Part shown: in pieces, positions 16,026 to 26,400 of the stretch
Layout of the letters: the number at the start of each line of letters is the position of its first letter
Position numbering within the stretch: position 1 is the stretch's first letter
Source: Methylomarinum vadi
GTDB lineage: Bacteria; Pseudomonadota; Gammaproteobacteria; Methylococcales; Methylomonadaceae
Length of the DNA stretch: 64,000 nt
NCBI RefSeq assembly: GCF_000733935.1
Contig: NZ_JPON01000001.1
Coordinates: forward strand, 3,732,623-3,796,622
Direction: 5' to 3'
The notes under the pieces: generated by a model
The model's input: the letters and a program-made list of their open reading frames with translations, nothing else
Told to the model about the DNA's origin: nothing
Databases searched by the model: none
Translations under genes and position numbers: made by a program

Positions 16026-16132
16026 TGCCGTCTGTTTTTTTGCTCGGTCGCCGTATTGTAATTCTAACAAAAAGCCCGGAACGAAAATCTTTAGGGATTC
16101 AAGAGCTTCGGTTACCCATTCCTATACCTCGT
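16026..16132 (-). other. Gap where atpR would be expected
   Basis: N-ATPase operons normally have atpR (about 90-110 codons) between atpQ and atpB. Here only 107 bp separate them. Reading leftward, an ATG overlapping the atpQ stop opens just 13 codons before a TGA. No frame across the gap is long enough for AtpR, so the gene is absent or deleted at this locus. Confidence 0.6.
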
Positions 16133-16411
16133 TCATTCATTTTCCCTGATCAATAAATATACGTTTATCACGCCAATTACCAAGCCTAACAGAATCAAGC
16201 CCAGGGTCCAGCGCATCGAATAGCCTTGCGCCATGCCGTCTAGCCAAAAACCCAGATAGGCACCGCCGATCACCGGCAGTACCAAGACCAGGCCCAGAGT
16301 ACCGAGAAACAAGGTTTGCGCTAGGATATTGTGTTGTTCCCTACGCGCTTTTTGCATGCGTCTGGCCTGGCGCTCGATTTGTCGTATCAGGTTCTTTTTA
16401 TGATCGTTCAT
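16133..16411 (-). CDS. atpQ: N-type ATPase accessory membrane protein AtpQ (AtpI-like)
   Basis: The start at ATG 16411 follows atpC by 5 bp; a much longer frame upstream only overlaps atpC out of phase. The 92-residue product has a basic N-terminal helix (RQIERQARRMQKARREQ) and two membrane helices (LFLGTLGLVLVLPVIGGAYLG and WTLGLILLGLVIGVINVYLL). Position and topology match AtpQ of N-ATPase operons (order D-C-Q-R-B-E-F-A-G), thought to help c-ring assembly like AtpI. AtpR, expected next, is not found. Confidence 0.8.
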   Translation of the reverse strand: MNDHKKNLIRQIERQARRMQKARREQHNILAQTLFLGTLGLVLVLPVIGGAYLGFWLDGMAQGYSMRWTLGLILLGLVIGVINVYLLIRENE

Positions 16412-16416
16412 GACGT

Positions 16417-18260
<1,844 letters not shown>

Positions 18261-18322
18261 CTAATTCCAGGCTACGTTTCATTGTCAGTATACTCTTTTA
18301 CCTTGAACCTGGCCTCTTTCAT

Positions 18323-19720
18323 TCAAGAACATTTTAGCCGATATTTCTGTACCCGATAGCGCAAGGTTTCCCGGGTCGAACCCAGCATCCTGGCGGCGGC
18401 CGTCACGTTATAATCGGTCAGTTCCAGCACCTTTTGCAAGATGTATTTTTCCATATCCTGCAACGACAGGCTGCCGTCCAGCGGGATATGCAATTGCCTG
18501 GCGTCATCGGCGGCGGGCGGTTGATTTTCCGCCACATGGTTGCCCGATAACTGTAGCCATTGCAACGGAAATTTATAGTCTTCGGCCAACAGCACGCAGC
18601 GTTCGATGACATTGCGCAATTCTCGCGTATTGCCGGGCCAATGGTAACGCTTCAGTTGCCGCCAGGTCTCGTCGCACAATTCGGTGCTGACTTTCTTGCC
18701 CGACTTGGCGTTGAATTCGTTGATGAAGGCCGGCACCAAGTCCTCCAAGTCTTCCAGGCGCTCGCGCAAGGGTTGAATGTGGACGGACAGGACGCTGAGG
18801 CGATGATAGAGGTCGCCGCGAAATTTTCCGGCGGCCACCAGCTTCGGCAGATCTTGGTTGGTGGCGGCGATAATTTGCACGTCCACGTCGATTTCGGTTT
18901 CGCTGCCCAGGCGGCGGATTTTCAGTTCCTCGACCGCCTTCAACAGTTTGCTTTGCAAATCGAGTTCCATTTCGCCGATTTCATCCAGAAACAGCGTACC
19001 TTTATGGGCTTGCTCGAACAGGCCGCGGTGCCGTTTGCGGGCGTTGGTGAAGGCCCCGGCCTCGAACCCGAACAGCTCCGATTCCAACAGTTCGTGGGGC
19101 AATGCCGCGCAGTTGATCTCGACCAAGGGCGCGGAAGCACGACTGCCGTTGTAATGCAGCACCTTGGCCAGCAGGCCCTTGCCGGTACCGGTCTCGCCGT
19201 GGATCACCAGGCTGGAAAAAGGGACTTTGGCGATCCGTTGCAACATGTTACGGAGCGATTTTGTGTTCGGGCTGCGTCCCAGCAAGGCTTTGTCGGAAAA
19301 TTTCTTATGGCTGCTTTCGGTTTCCTGCAGCAAGCGGCGTTGGGCCTTGGCGCTACGCGCCGCGCCTTCGATTTGCAGGTTCAGGCGGTTCAGTTCGCAA
19401 GGTTTTTCGATAAAATCGAAAGCCCCCAGGCGTAGCGCCCGTACCGAATCGGCGATGCTGCCGAAACCGGTCAGAAACAGCCATTCGATGCCTTCTATCG
19501 CCTGGCCGCGCATTTCCTCCAGGAAATCCAGCGCGTTGCCGTCCGGCAGGTTCATATCGGACAGTACGACGATGGGGTCGATTTTTTGCTGTAATAAAAT
19601 TTCCCGGGCCTCGCCGAGCGAGGTGACCCATTCGATTTCCCAGTCTTGTTTACTGAAAAAACGCTGCAACTCCAGGCCTAGCAGTTTCTCGTCTTCGATA
19701 ATTAACAAGCAGTCTTTCAT
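18323..19720 (-). CDS. Sigma54-dependent response regulator (NtrC family)
   Basis: A 465-residue protein with three domains. The receiver (about 1-120) has phosphoacceptor Asp55 in VVLSDMNLPDG and Lys in IEKPCEL. The AAA+ domain (about 145-385) has Walker A GETGTGKGLLAK and Walker B GTLFLDEIGEM. A Fis-type HTH closes the protein (NVTAAARMLGSTRETLRYRVQKY). The sigma54-contact loop reads GAFTNA rather than the usual GAFTGA; natural variants at that position are known, so it is probably functional. Its start overlaps the histidine kinase stop (ATGA), and the permease gene precedes the kinase, so the pair may regulate ion or membrane homeostasis. Targets are unknown. Confidence 0.9.
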   Translation of the reverse strand: MKDCLLIIEDEKLLGLELQRFFSKQDWEIEWVTSLGEAREILLQQKIDPIVVLSDMNLPDGNALDFLEEMRGQAIEGIEWLFLTGFGSIADSVRALRLGAFDFIEKPCELNRLNLQIEGAARSAKAQRRLLQETESSHKKFSDKALLGRSPNTKSLRNMLQRIAKVPFSSLVIHGETGTGKGLLAKVLHYNGSRASAPLVEINCAALPHELLESELFGFEAGAFTNARKRHRGLFEQAHKGTLFLDEIGEMELDLQSKLLKAVEELKIRRLGSETEIDVDVQIIAATNQDLPKLVAAGKFRGDLYHRLSVLSVHIQPLRERLEDLEDLVPAFINEFNAKSGKKVSTELCDETWRQLKRYHWPGNTRELRNVIERCVLLAEDYKFPLQWLQLSGNHVAENQPPAADDARQLHIPLDGSLSLQDMEKYILQKVLELTDYNVTAAARMLGSTRETLRYRVQKYRLKCS

Positions 19721-21153
19721 GAATTCAATACCGGTAAGGTTAACGTAACGCAGGCATGGCCGTCTTCGTTATTGTGCAATCGAACGGTCCCTTGCTGGGA
19801 TTTGACAAAACGCTGCACCATTGCCAAGCCCAGCCCCGTCCCTTTTTCCTTTAAACTGACGAATGGCTGGATGCCGTTGTTCAGTAGCGAATCGTCAAAA
19901 CCCGGTCCGCTGTCCTGAACGGTAATAATAATCCGCTCATCGTCGCGCCGGGCCGACAATTGAATCTGTCCGGCCTGGTTACCGATGGCATGAATCGCGT
20001 TCAATAGCAGATTCAACAAAGCCAGGCGAAATTCGGTCGGCGGCAAATGAGCTTTTAGTTTCGGATCGATATTATATGTCAGTTTTACGTTTTCAGGGAT
20101 TTGATATTTCAAAAATTGACTCAAATCGTTGCAAATTTGCCTGATATCGACAGTTTCGGCCTGATTGGACGGCGTGCGGGTCAAGGCCAACAGGTCGTTC
20201 AGATGTTGGGTCAACCGTTTGACTTCGTGAAAGACGGCCTCGAGCCGTTCCTGCAGTTCCCGGTCTTCGCATTCCAGCAGAATATTCTGCAGCGCCAGTT
20301 GGATACCGGCCAAGGGATTGCGTAATTCATGCGCGGTGCTGGCGGCCAGTTCGGCGACCACGGTCAAGCGTTCGCCGCGGGCGATCTGTTGACTTTGTTC
20401 GAATAAGGCGGATGTCGCCTCGCGAATTTTGTGCTCGAGTTCATGGGTGTAATCCAGATGCTCCTGCTCCAGCTCGGTCAAGCGCATGACCAGGTTGTTG
20501 TAATTGTCGAACAGTGCCTGCATGACCGGGTCGGCCGACTGCTGTTGAATCGGGCGCCGGTCGCCGCTGGCCAGCATTTGCAGGAATTCCTTCAACGAAC
20601 CGAGCGGCGCAAGCACGTTACGGCGGAAAAAGAAGCGCCCGATCACGAAGATAATGGCGAAAGTCAGCAGCGGAATGACGACGGCGAGTTCGAATTCCAG
20701 TTGACTGTCGGCGGCAATACTTTCCAGCAGGTTTTCCTCTTCGCGAATTTGTCTGGAAAACAATTGCCGGGTCGTTTCCAAGGATCGCACGAGACCTTCG
20801 TTATCGCCTTGCAGAGCCTTGGCGAATGCCTCCTGCAGCGACTTGATATCGGCGACGACTTGCGGGGAGCCGATCTGTTTTGGCGGCAGGATGTGTTGCA
20901 GCTCGGCCAACATATTCTGAGGATCGTCGGCAATACGGCCCGGCTTGCTGCTGCCGTCCGTTTGTAATTGGTTGGTCAATAAAACAAAGATGGTTTCTTC
21001 CAGACGATGGCCATTTCTGATATCGGCTTCCAGCATGTTCAGGCGTTGATGGTTGCGCCAGGTGAGTCCGCCAATGGCCAACAGTTCGACGACAATGAAC
21101 AATCCTAAGACGATGCTGACGAAGATGACGGGTCTGAATAATAAATTGAGCAT
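19717..21153 (-). CDS. Membrane sensor histidine kinase
   Basis: A 478-residue protein with an N-terminal membrane helix (VIFVSIVLGLFIVVELLAIGGL) and a periplasmic helical domain (about 35-160). A second membrane helix (LAVVIPLLTFAIIFVIGRFFF) and a HAMP-like linker follow. The phosphoacceptor H-box is STAHELRNPLAGIQLALQ, and the ATPase domain has an N-box (LLLNAIHAIGNQ), DSGPGF and GTGLGLAM. It phosphorylates the adjoining sigma54 response regulator, with which it overlaps by 4 bp. It lies 80 bp after the IS200-interrupted permease gene on the same strand, so the insertion may have polar effects on it. The ligand cannot be read from sequence. Confidence 0.9.
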   Translation of the reverse strand: MLNLLFRPVIFVSIVLGLFIVVELLAIGGLTWRNHQRLNMLEADIRNGHRLEETIFVLLTNQLQTDGSSKPGRIADDPQNMLAELQHILPPKQIGSPQVVADIKSLQEAFAKALQGDNEGLVRSLETTRQLFSRQIREEENLLESIAADSQLEFELAVVIPLLTFAIIFVIGRFFFRRNVLAPLGSLKEFLQMLASGDRRPIQQQSADPVMQALFDNYNNLVMRLTELEQEHLDYTHELEHKIREATSALFEQSQQIARGERLTVVAELAASTAHELRNPLAGIQLALQNILLECEDRELQERLEAVFHEVKRLTQHLNDLLALTRTPSNQAETVDIRQICNDLSQFLKYQIPENVKLTYNIDPKLKAHLPPTEFRLALLNLLLNAIHAIGNQAGQIQLSARRDDERIIITVQDSGPGFDDSLLNNGIQPFVSLKEKGTGLGLAMVQRFVKSQQGTVRLHNNEDGHACVTLTLPVLNS

Positions 21154-22571
21154 AAATGAAGGAGTAGTTAGTCAATACACACGAAACCGATAGGTTGGCG
21201 AATGGAGAGAATGAATTCCGACCCAGGCCTCATTATTTATGAGGATGAATCGGGGCGGCAAAAAAATCGAAAAACAGCGACATGCCCAGCGAGGAGACCA
21301 GCAATGTCAGAATCATCGCGGGCGTGCCTTTTTTGATCCATACCCCCGGCGTGATGGCCAGGTCCGGGTTGTTGTTCTCCTTCGCGATACGTTCCGACAG
21401 GGTCACGATGAAGACGTTGGCGGTCGAGCCGAGATGAGTGCCGTTGCCGCCCATGCCGACGCCGATCGCCAGGCTCCACCACAATGGCGCGACATTGATG
21501 CCTTGTGCTTCCAGGCCGAGTAAGATGGGCACCATCGCGGCGGTAAACGGGATGTTATCGATTAGCGCCGACAAAATGGCCGCTACCCACATCAGGACAA
21601 TACTGGCCAGTAACAGGTCGGAGGCGACGAACGGCTTGATGAAGGTGCCGATGTATTCCAGGAAATGACTGCGTTCGACGCCGCCCACCAGGATGAACAG
21701 CGACACGAAAAAAATCAGCAGGGTCATCTCCAACGAGCCGAACGACTCGTCGAGATCGATATGGTGGGCGATGAACACCAGCAAGGTCAGGCCGATAGCG
21801 GCCACCACCCAGGCATTCCAGCCCAGGTCGTGGTGGAATATAAACAGAATGACCATGAAGCCCAAGATCCACAGGGAAACGTTCCAGGTTTGCGGGTCCT
21901 TGATCGTTTCCTGCTCGGTGAAATCGGGCGTGTCCGGCGTGACCGACAATTCCTGGCGGAAGAAAAACTTCAAGGCGTACAGAATGGCCAACCAGGCGGC
22001 GAAGACAATCCCGCCCATGCGCATGAAGAAGGTATTGAAATCGATATGCGCGGCCGAGCCGATCATCAGATTGGGAGGGTCGCCGACCAGGGTCGCGACG
22101 CCGCCGGTATCGGAAAGCAAGGCGGCGGCCAGCAGGTAGGGAATCGGGCTGATGTTCAGTGCCTGGCAAATCAACACGATCAACGGCCCGAAGATCACTA
22201 CCGTGGTAACGTTATCCAGCAACAGGGAAATGACGGTCACCGCCGTTCCCAATAGCACCATTAATAAAAACAACTTGCCTCGGCTGTAATCGGCGATGCG
22301 GTAAGCCAGGGCCTGAAAACCGCCGGTAGGGATCATGATGCCGACGATGGTCATCATCGCGCCGAGCAGAAACACAACGTTCCAATCCACGGCTTTGAGC
22401 GCCAGGGAAGGGCTGTAAAAACCGAACCATTGGCCGGCGAAGATCATCGCACCCGCGCCCAACATGGCAAATTTGGTGCGGTGAAAGCCATGCACGCCCT
22501 CGGTAAAGATGCCAAGAAAAGTCAAAGCCATGATGCTGGCCGACACCAGCATCGAGTCGTTCCAGGTTAAT

Positions 22572-23157
22572 TATCCATCATAAGGTTTAAACCACCGGCT
22601 TTAGCCGGTCAGCTTTAGCTGCGATAATTTGCCCAAGGAGGTGGCGATGGACTATAGATACGGCAGCCATACGGTTTACCAAATTGAGTATCATTTTGTT
22701 TGGGTTACGAAGTATCGTTATAAAGTGCTGAAGGATGAAATAGCCGAACGAGTGAGAGACTTGGTGCGGCAGACATGCGAAGCCTTTGAGATACGGATTA
22801 TCAAAGGTGTCGTGAGCAAAGATCATGTGCACATTTTGGTGAGTGCGCCGCCGACTATGGCCCCAAGCGAAATCATGAGGCGAATCAAGGGACGAACTTC
22901 GAGCTATCTGTTCGAAGAGTTCCCGCACTTGAAAAAGCGATATTGGGGTCGACATTTTTGAGCCCGCGGTTATTTTTGCGCCACAGTGGGGCAAATGACT
23001 GATGAGATGATAAAGCAATATTTGGAGCATCACTTTGAACCTAATCCAAACGATAATTTCAAGATGGAGCCCGACTAAGACGCGTCGTTTAGTCGACGCG
23101 TATCCGGACTTTCAGTCCGTTATTGGAACCCACCCGCTTGAGCGGGTGGTTGTTTAG
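22572..23157 (+). mobile_element. IS200/IS605-type element, copy 1
   Basis: A 586-bp element from TATCCATC to GTTTAG with the flank GTTAAT directly 5'. The left end folds as ACCGGC-TTTA-GCCGGT; the right end folds as CCACCCGC-TTGA-GCGGGTGG. There are no terminal inverted repeats or target duplication, as expected for Y1-transposase elements. The exact ends are supported by the permease reading frame, which is restored only if 586 bp are removed. It carries tnpA with an in-frame TGA. Four more copies are in the window, all apparently identical. Confidence 0.9.
22647..23078 (+). pseudogene. tnpA: IS200 TnpA (Y1 HUH transposase) with in-frame TGA, copy 1
   Basis: The ATG at 22647 follows AAGGAGGT. 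The frame encodes 104 residues ending GRHF with the His-hydrophobic-His motif in KDHVHIL. It then meets TGA at 22959-22961, and continues in the same frame as A-R-G-Y-F-C-A-T-V-G-Q to a TAA ending at 23078. Known IS200 transposases read F-W-x-R-G-Y-x-x-x-T-V-G here, so the TGA stands for the conserved Trp (TGG). The catalytic Tyr (IKQYLEHH, position 125 of the 143-codon frame) lies after the stop. The protein as read is inactive unless the TGA is read through or transposase comes from elsewhere. Confidence 0.85.
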
Positions 23158-23380
23158 TCATGCGTCATTTATTAAGCTCCTTATCAATAAGCGATGGGAA
23201 GATTCCCTTCGGATGGCTTCTGATAGACTCGGCGATGAGGCGATTGGACGTTGCCCTTGCTTGCAAACCGGCCAGGCCGGACAGAGAGTATCAGAAGGCA
23301 TACGTTGGTTTCGGCTCGTCCTTGAGCATTGTCATCAGCCGGCTATGGAGTAAGCCGGCGATACTTTTCGACAGAACGGT

Positions 23381-23887
23381 TCAGGGCAATTTGACCGGGT
23401 GGGTAAAAACATAATCGTCTTTCTTGACGATGCTATGGCAATTGAAACATTCTTTGGCGAAGTTCTCGTCCTTGCCGTAGGGAACCGCATCCATCCCTTT
23501 CCAACGGGCATATCCCCAACCGCCGGTTTTTTTGTATTTGACGGCGTCCTTGATCATGAACTCGATGTGCGATAGCTCGCCGGGCACGGTGGCTTTGGCC
23601 CAATCCGGATGTTGCGAGTCTTTCCAGACCAGTTTGCCCAGCACGCTGCCCTTGGGCCAGGGTTTGGTTTTACCGGACTCGATCGCTTTGACGGCGATAT
23701 CGTTGCCGACGATGATGCGGAGGCTGCTGTTATCGGTGCGATGCGAAGTGCCGATGAACTGCCAGTTTTGATAGCCTCGGGGAACTTCGATGCCGTTGGG
23801 GGCGGGGGCAATGTCTTTGGCGAATAAGGTCTGGCTTCCGAGCATAAGAACGGCCGTTAGCATCCCTGTGGACGATTTTTGTTTCAT
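23381..23887 (-). CDS. Cytochrome P460-family c-type haem protein
   Basis: A 168-residue exported protein with a signal peptide (about 1-23, ending LFA-KD). The haem c motif CFNCH is at 147-151, followed by KKDDYVFTHP, the same order as in cytochrome P460. In Nitrosomonas P460 the haem is cross-linked to a Lys in GTVTVKELV. The matching stretch here is GSVLGKLVW, which puts Lys85 at that place. P460 oxidises hydroxylamine (to NO or N2O) and is known from Methylococcus capsulatus, where it may detoxify hydroxylamine made when methane monooxygenase oxidises ammonia. It stands alone; a MITE-like repeat lies in its upstream region. Confidence 0.85.
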   Translation of the reverse strand: MKQKSSTGMLTAVLMLGSQTLFAKDIAPAPNGIEVPRGYQNWQFIGTSHRTDNSSLRIIVGNDIAVKAIESGKTKPWPKGSVLGKLVWKDSQHPDWAKATVPGELSHIEFMIKDAVKYKKTGGWGYARWKGMDAVPYGKDENFAKECFNCHSIVKKDDYVFTHPVKLP

Positions 23888-23903
23888 AAATTGACTCCTG
23901 ATT

Positions 23904-24025
23904 AGGTTGTCGTAAAATTCAAAATGTAGGGTTTACTCTAAAGGGCATAAAAGCGAAGTGTAAGCCCAACGAAATGCAAAGGATGGGGACCGATACGCTC
24001 TATCCTGCCTTTTACGACCGCCCTC
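23904..24025. repeat. MITE-like element with IS1182-type ends
   Basis: AGGTTGTCGTAAAA at the left (from 23904) and TTTTACGACCGCCCT at the right (to about 24025) are inverted and resemble the ends of the IS1182-type element at 35424-37167 (GTCGTAAAA core in both). The 120-bp interior has no gene and partial internal symmetry (GGGTTTACTC, GTGTAAGCCC). It lies just upstream of the P460 gene and could affect its promoter. Confidence 0.55.
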
Positions 24026-24304
24026 CTGAGAGATGTTGGGTTAACTTGGCGAAAACCAACCGTGAGTATATGTTGGGTCCGGAATTAGCCTAACACAAGT
24101 CATTATAGTCTGGCAGTATTATCGAATCGATATTATTATACAGTTGCTATGTCTCTGCAAACAGGCGTTTCATTATCCTATGAGAGATAATTCGCAACCA
24201 GGGAAATGCTGATTAATCCGGTATTTTCTGGAGTACAGGGATGAACGGCGCTGAGGAATCCTGGACGGATTTATTCAGCGCTTTTCTCGGGGGGGCTCCA
24301 CTGC
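24026..24304. other. Non-coding stretch between P460 and hyfI, with a hairpin
   Basis: No gene is seen. At 24248-24281 GCGCTGA pairs with TCAGCGC around a 20-nt loop, about 25 bp beyond the hyfI stop. A T-run follows only on the rightward strand, so as a terminator for the leftward hyf operon it is not canonical. Confidence 0.35.
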
Positions 24305-24817
24305 TCATTTTTTCATCATCAAGCCCAACAAACCCTTGACCAACACTTCCGGCGTCGGCGGGCAGCCGGGAATGGTGACGTCGACCGGGATCACATTGGC
24401 TACCGCGCCGCAACAGGCATAGGACACACCGAATTCGCCGCCGCAAGCCGCGCAATCGCCGGCGGCGATCACCCATTTCGGATGCGGCGTCGCCTCGTAG
24501 GTGCGCAGTAGCGCGGTTTGCATATGCCGCGAGACCGGGCCGGTGACCAGCAGCACGTCGGCATGGCGCGGCGAGGCGACGAAATGGACGCCGAAGCGTT
24601 CGACATCGTAGAGCGGATTGTTCAGGGCGTGGATCTCCAACTCGCAGCCGTTGCAGGAGCCGGCGTCGACTGCGCGTATCGCCAGGCTACCGGCGAAGTA
24701 GCGATCGATATGGCGCTTGACTTCGATGCCCAACTGTTCCAGCTCGTCGTTTTTGGGGCGTTTGATCTTCTCGCTGATGATGCCGGTTTTCAGGGTTTTG
24801 GCAAAAAGTCTTAACAT
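24305..24817 (-). CDS. hyfI: Hyf-type small subunit (NuoB-like, [4Fe-4S] protein)
   Basis: A 170-residue NuoB/HyfI family protein. The cluster ligands are visible as GSCNGCELE (residues 53-61), GDCAACGG, and IPGCPPTPE, the standard four-Cys arrangement for the proximal (N2-type) cluster. It is the last gene of hyfB-C-E-F-G-I, 8 bp after hyfG. With all cluster ligands kept it should still transfer electrons, even though the partner large subunit has lost its NiFe site. That combination is the pattern described for energy-converting-hydrogenase-related (Ehr) complexes. Confidence 0.9.
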   Translation of the reverse strand: MLRLFAKTLKTGIISEKIKRPKNDELEQLGIEVKRHIDRYFAGSLAIRAVDAGSCNGCELEIHALNNPLYDVERFGVHFVASPRHADVLLVTGPVSRHMQTALLRTYEATPHPKWVIAAGDCAACGGEFGVSYACCGAVANVIPVDVTIPGCPPTPEVLVKGLLGLMMKK

Positions 24818-24825
24818 CGTCTGTC

Positions 24826-26400
24826 CTATAAATCATGCCCCGAATAGGAGCCGTTGACGGATTTGTTGCAGACCGGAAAATCCGGCACGATATTGTTCAA
24901 TACGATTCGTTCCAGCGCCGGCCAGTTCGGCAGGCTGGGATCGCGCGGGTAAAAACGGCCGATGCGGTTATCGCCGGCGAAGCGCACATAGGTGATTATC
25001 TCCCCGCGCCAACCGTCGATCATCGCCAGGCCTTCGCTGTGTTCGGCAGGTTGTTGCCAGGATACTAAGATATCGCCTTCCGGCAATTGTTGCAGCATTT
25101 GCCCGATCAGCTTGAGCGAGGCGAAGACCTCCTTGACCCGCACCCAAAAACGCGAGGCCACATCGCCTTGCTGTTCCAAGGCAACGTTAACCGTCAGGCG
25201 GTCGTAGGGCGGGTAGGGCGCATCGCGGCGCACGTCGAAATCCTGGCCGCTGGAACGGCCGACATAGCCCACGCAGCCGTATAATGCGGCGGTTTGCGGC
25301 GACAGGAAACCGGTCGTCAATAAGCGGTCTTCCAGCGAGGAATTCAGGTCCAGCGCCGGCAGCAGTTCGTCCAGTTCGGCCCGCAACGCCTTCAGTTCCG
25401 CCGCCATTGCCGAACAATGGGCGGCACTAATATCCGTTTTCACCCCGCCCGGCACCAGGCAGTCCATTAGCAAACGGTGCCCGAAGATGTCGGCCTGGCT
25501 GCGTTGCCATTGTTCGCGCAGGCGGGTGAATTGCATTTGCGCGAACGCGAAACCGACATCGTTGCAGATCGCGCCGATGTCGCCGAGGTGATTGGCGATG
25601 CGCTCGCGCTCGCACAGAATGCCGCGAATGAATTCGGCGCGCGGCGGGATGGCGAGGCCGGCGGCTTGTTCCATCGCCCGGCAGGCGGCCCAACTGTGGG
25701 CGACCGTGCTGTCGCCGGAGATGCGCCCGGCCAGCCGGGCCAGTCCTTCCGGATCGCGGCCTTCGGCCAGTTTTTCGATGCCCTTGTGCACATAGCCCAG
25801 GCGTTCCTCCAGATGCAGCACGGTCTCGCCGACCGCCTGAAAGCGGAAATGCCCCGGTTCGATAATGCCGGCATGCACCGGGCCGACCGGGACCTCGTAA
25901 ACGCCGGAACCTCGCGCCTTGACGAATTGGTAATCGGTGTCGGGCGGGGTAATCTCGGCCGGCTCGCCGTGCAGCGGAAAATCCTTGCGTAACGGATATT
26001 GGTGCTTGTGCCAGGCTTGATGCCGGACCCACGGCCGCGAGTCGGGATGTCCTTGGAAATGGATGCCGAACATATCCTGGGTGTGCCGTTCGCTACGGCT
26101 GGCGGCCGGATAAACGGAAGCCTGCGACGGTAGTTCGGGTTTGTCGCCCTTGACCGAGGTTTTTAGCCACAGATAATGGCCTTGTTTTTGCAAACAGGCA
26201 TGGACGCTGAAGCGATGATCGTGTTGTTCGGCCCAGCCCGCTGCCCAGCGCATTTGCTGTTGCTGGGCGAGTTCGGCCAGGCGTTGCCAATCCTCGGCCG
26301 CGACCCGCCATTGCTCGATATCCTTGCCCGAAATGTCGATCTGGAGACTGTGGTCCTTAAGCTGCGCCAGTATATTGTTGCGCCAATCGATATCGTTCAT
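24826..26400 (-). CDS. hyfG: Hyf/Ehr-type large subunit lacking the NiFe site
   Basis: The start at 26400 overlaps the hyfF stop. The 524-residue product has an N-terminal NuoC-like domain (about 1-150, with ASRSERHTQDMFGIHF) and a NuoD-like domain (HLEERLGYVHKGIEKL onward). In E. coli HyfG the first NiFe motif is R-x-C-G-I-C-x-x-A-H-S; here it reads R-I-S-G-D-S-T-V-A-H-S, both Cys replaced by Ser. The C-terminal D-P-C-x-x-C is replaced by DFPVCNKSVNGSYSGHDL with a single Cys. Three of four NiFe ligands are thus gone and hydrogenase activity is not expected. It probably belongs to an Ehr complex with another electron donor, perhaps coupled to ion pumping. Confidence 0.85.
   Translation of the reverse strand: MNDIDWRNNILAQLKDHSLQIDISGKDIEQWRVAAEDWQRLAELAQQQQMRWAAGWAEQHDHRFSVHACLQKQGHYLWLKTSVKGDKPELPSQASVYPAASRSERHTQDMFGIHFQGHPDSRPWVRHQAWHKHQYPLRKDFPLHGEPAEITPPDTDYQFVKARGSGVYEVPVGPVHAGIIEPGHFRFQAVGETVLHLEERLGYVHKGIEKLAEGRDPEGLARLAGRISGDSTVAHSWAACRAMEQAAGLAIPPRAEFIRGILCERERIANHLGDIGAICNDVGFAFAQMQFTRLREQWQRSQADIFGHRLLMDCLVPGGVKTDISAAHCSAMAAELKALRAELDELLPALDLNSSLEDRLLTTGFLSPQTAALYGCVGYVGRSSGQDFDVRRDAPYPPYDRLTVNVALEQQGDVASRFWVRVKEVFASLKLIGQMLQQLPEGDILVSWQQPAEHSEGLAMIDGWRGEIITYVRFAGDNRIGRFYPRDPSLPNWPALERIVLNNIVPDFPVCNKSVNGSYSGHDL

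Larger units (their letters stand above)
21233..23168 (-). pseudogene. Ion-transporter-superfamily permease (NhaD/ArsB-like), interrupted by IS200 at codon 4
   Basis: Codons from 22571 leftward encode an approximately 446-residue permease with about 11-12 hydrophobic segments. LLDNVTTVVIFGPLIVLICQ and ALIDNIPFTAAMVPIL are the paired D-N motifs of the NhaD/ArsB/P-protein ion transporter superfamily, and GDPPNLMIGSA is also present. Removing the 586-bp IS200 (22572-23157) restores a start at 23168 with an AAGGAG site just upstream. The reading is then M-T-H-E-L-T-W-N-D-S-M, continuous with the downstream frame. The element therefore separates the native ribosome site and first codons from the rest. 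The native body could only be made by restart at ATG 22552, which lacks a clear ribosome site. It is probably non-functional or weakly expressed. The ion is uncertain (Na+/H+ exchange or arsenite). Confidence 0.8.

Noticed and set aside
22587-23033. 148-aa leftward ORF antisense to IS200 tnpA, repeated in every copy
   Set aside because: It mirrors the tnpA frame, has no ribosome site and no family features; its repetition only reflects the repeated element.
24248-24281. Strong terminator for the hyf operon
   Set aside because: The stem is good but the T-run is on the wrong side for leftward transcription.
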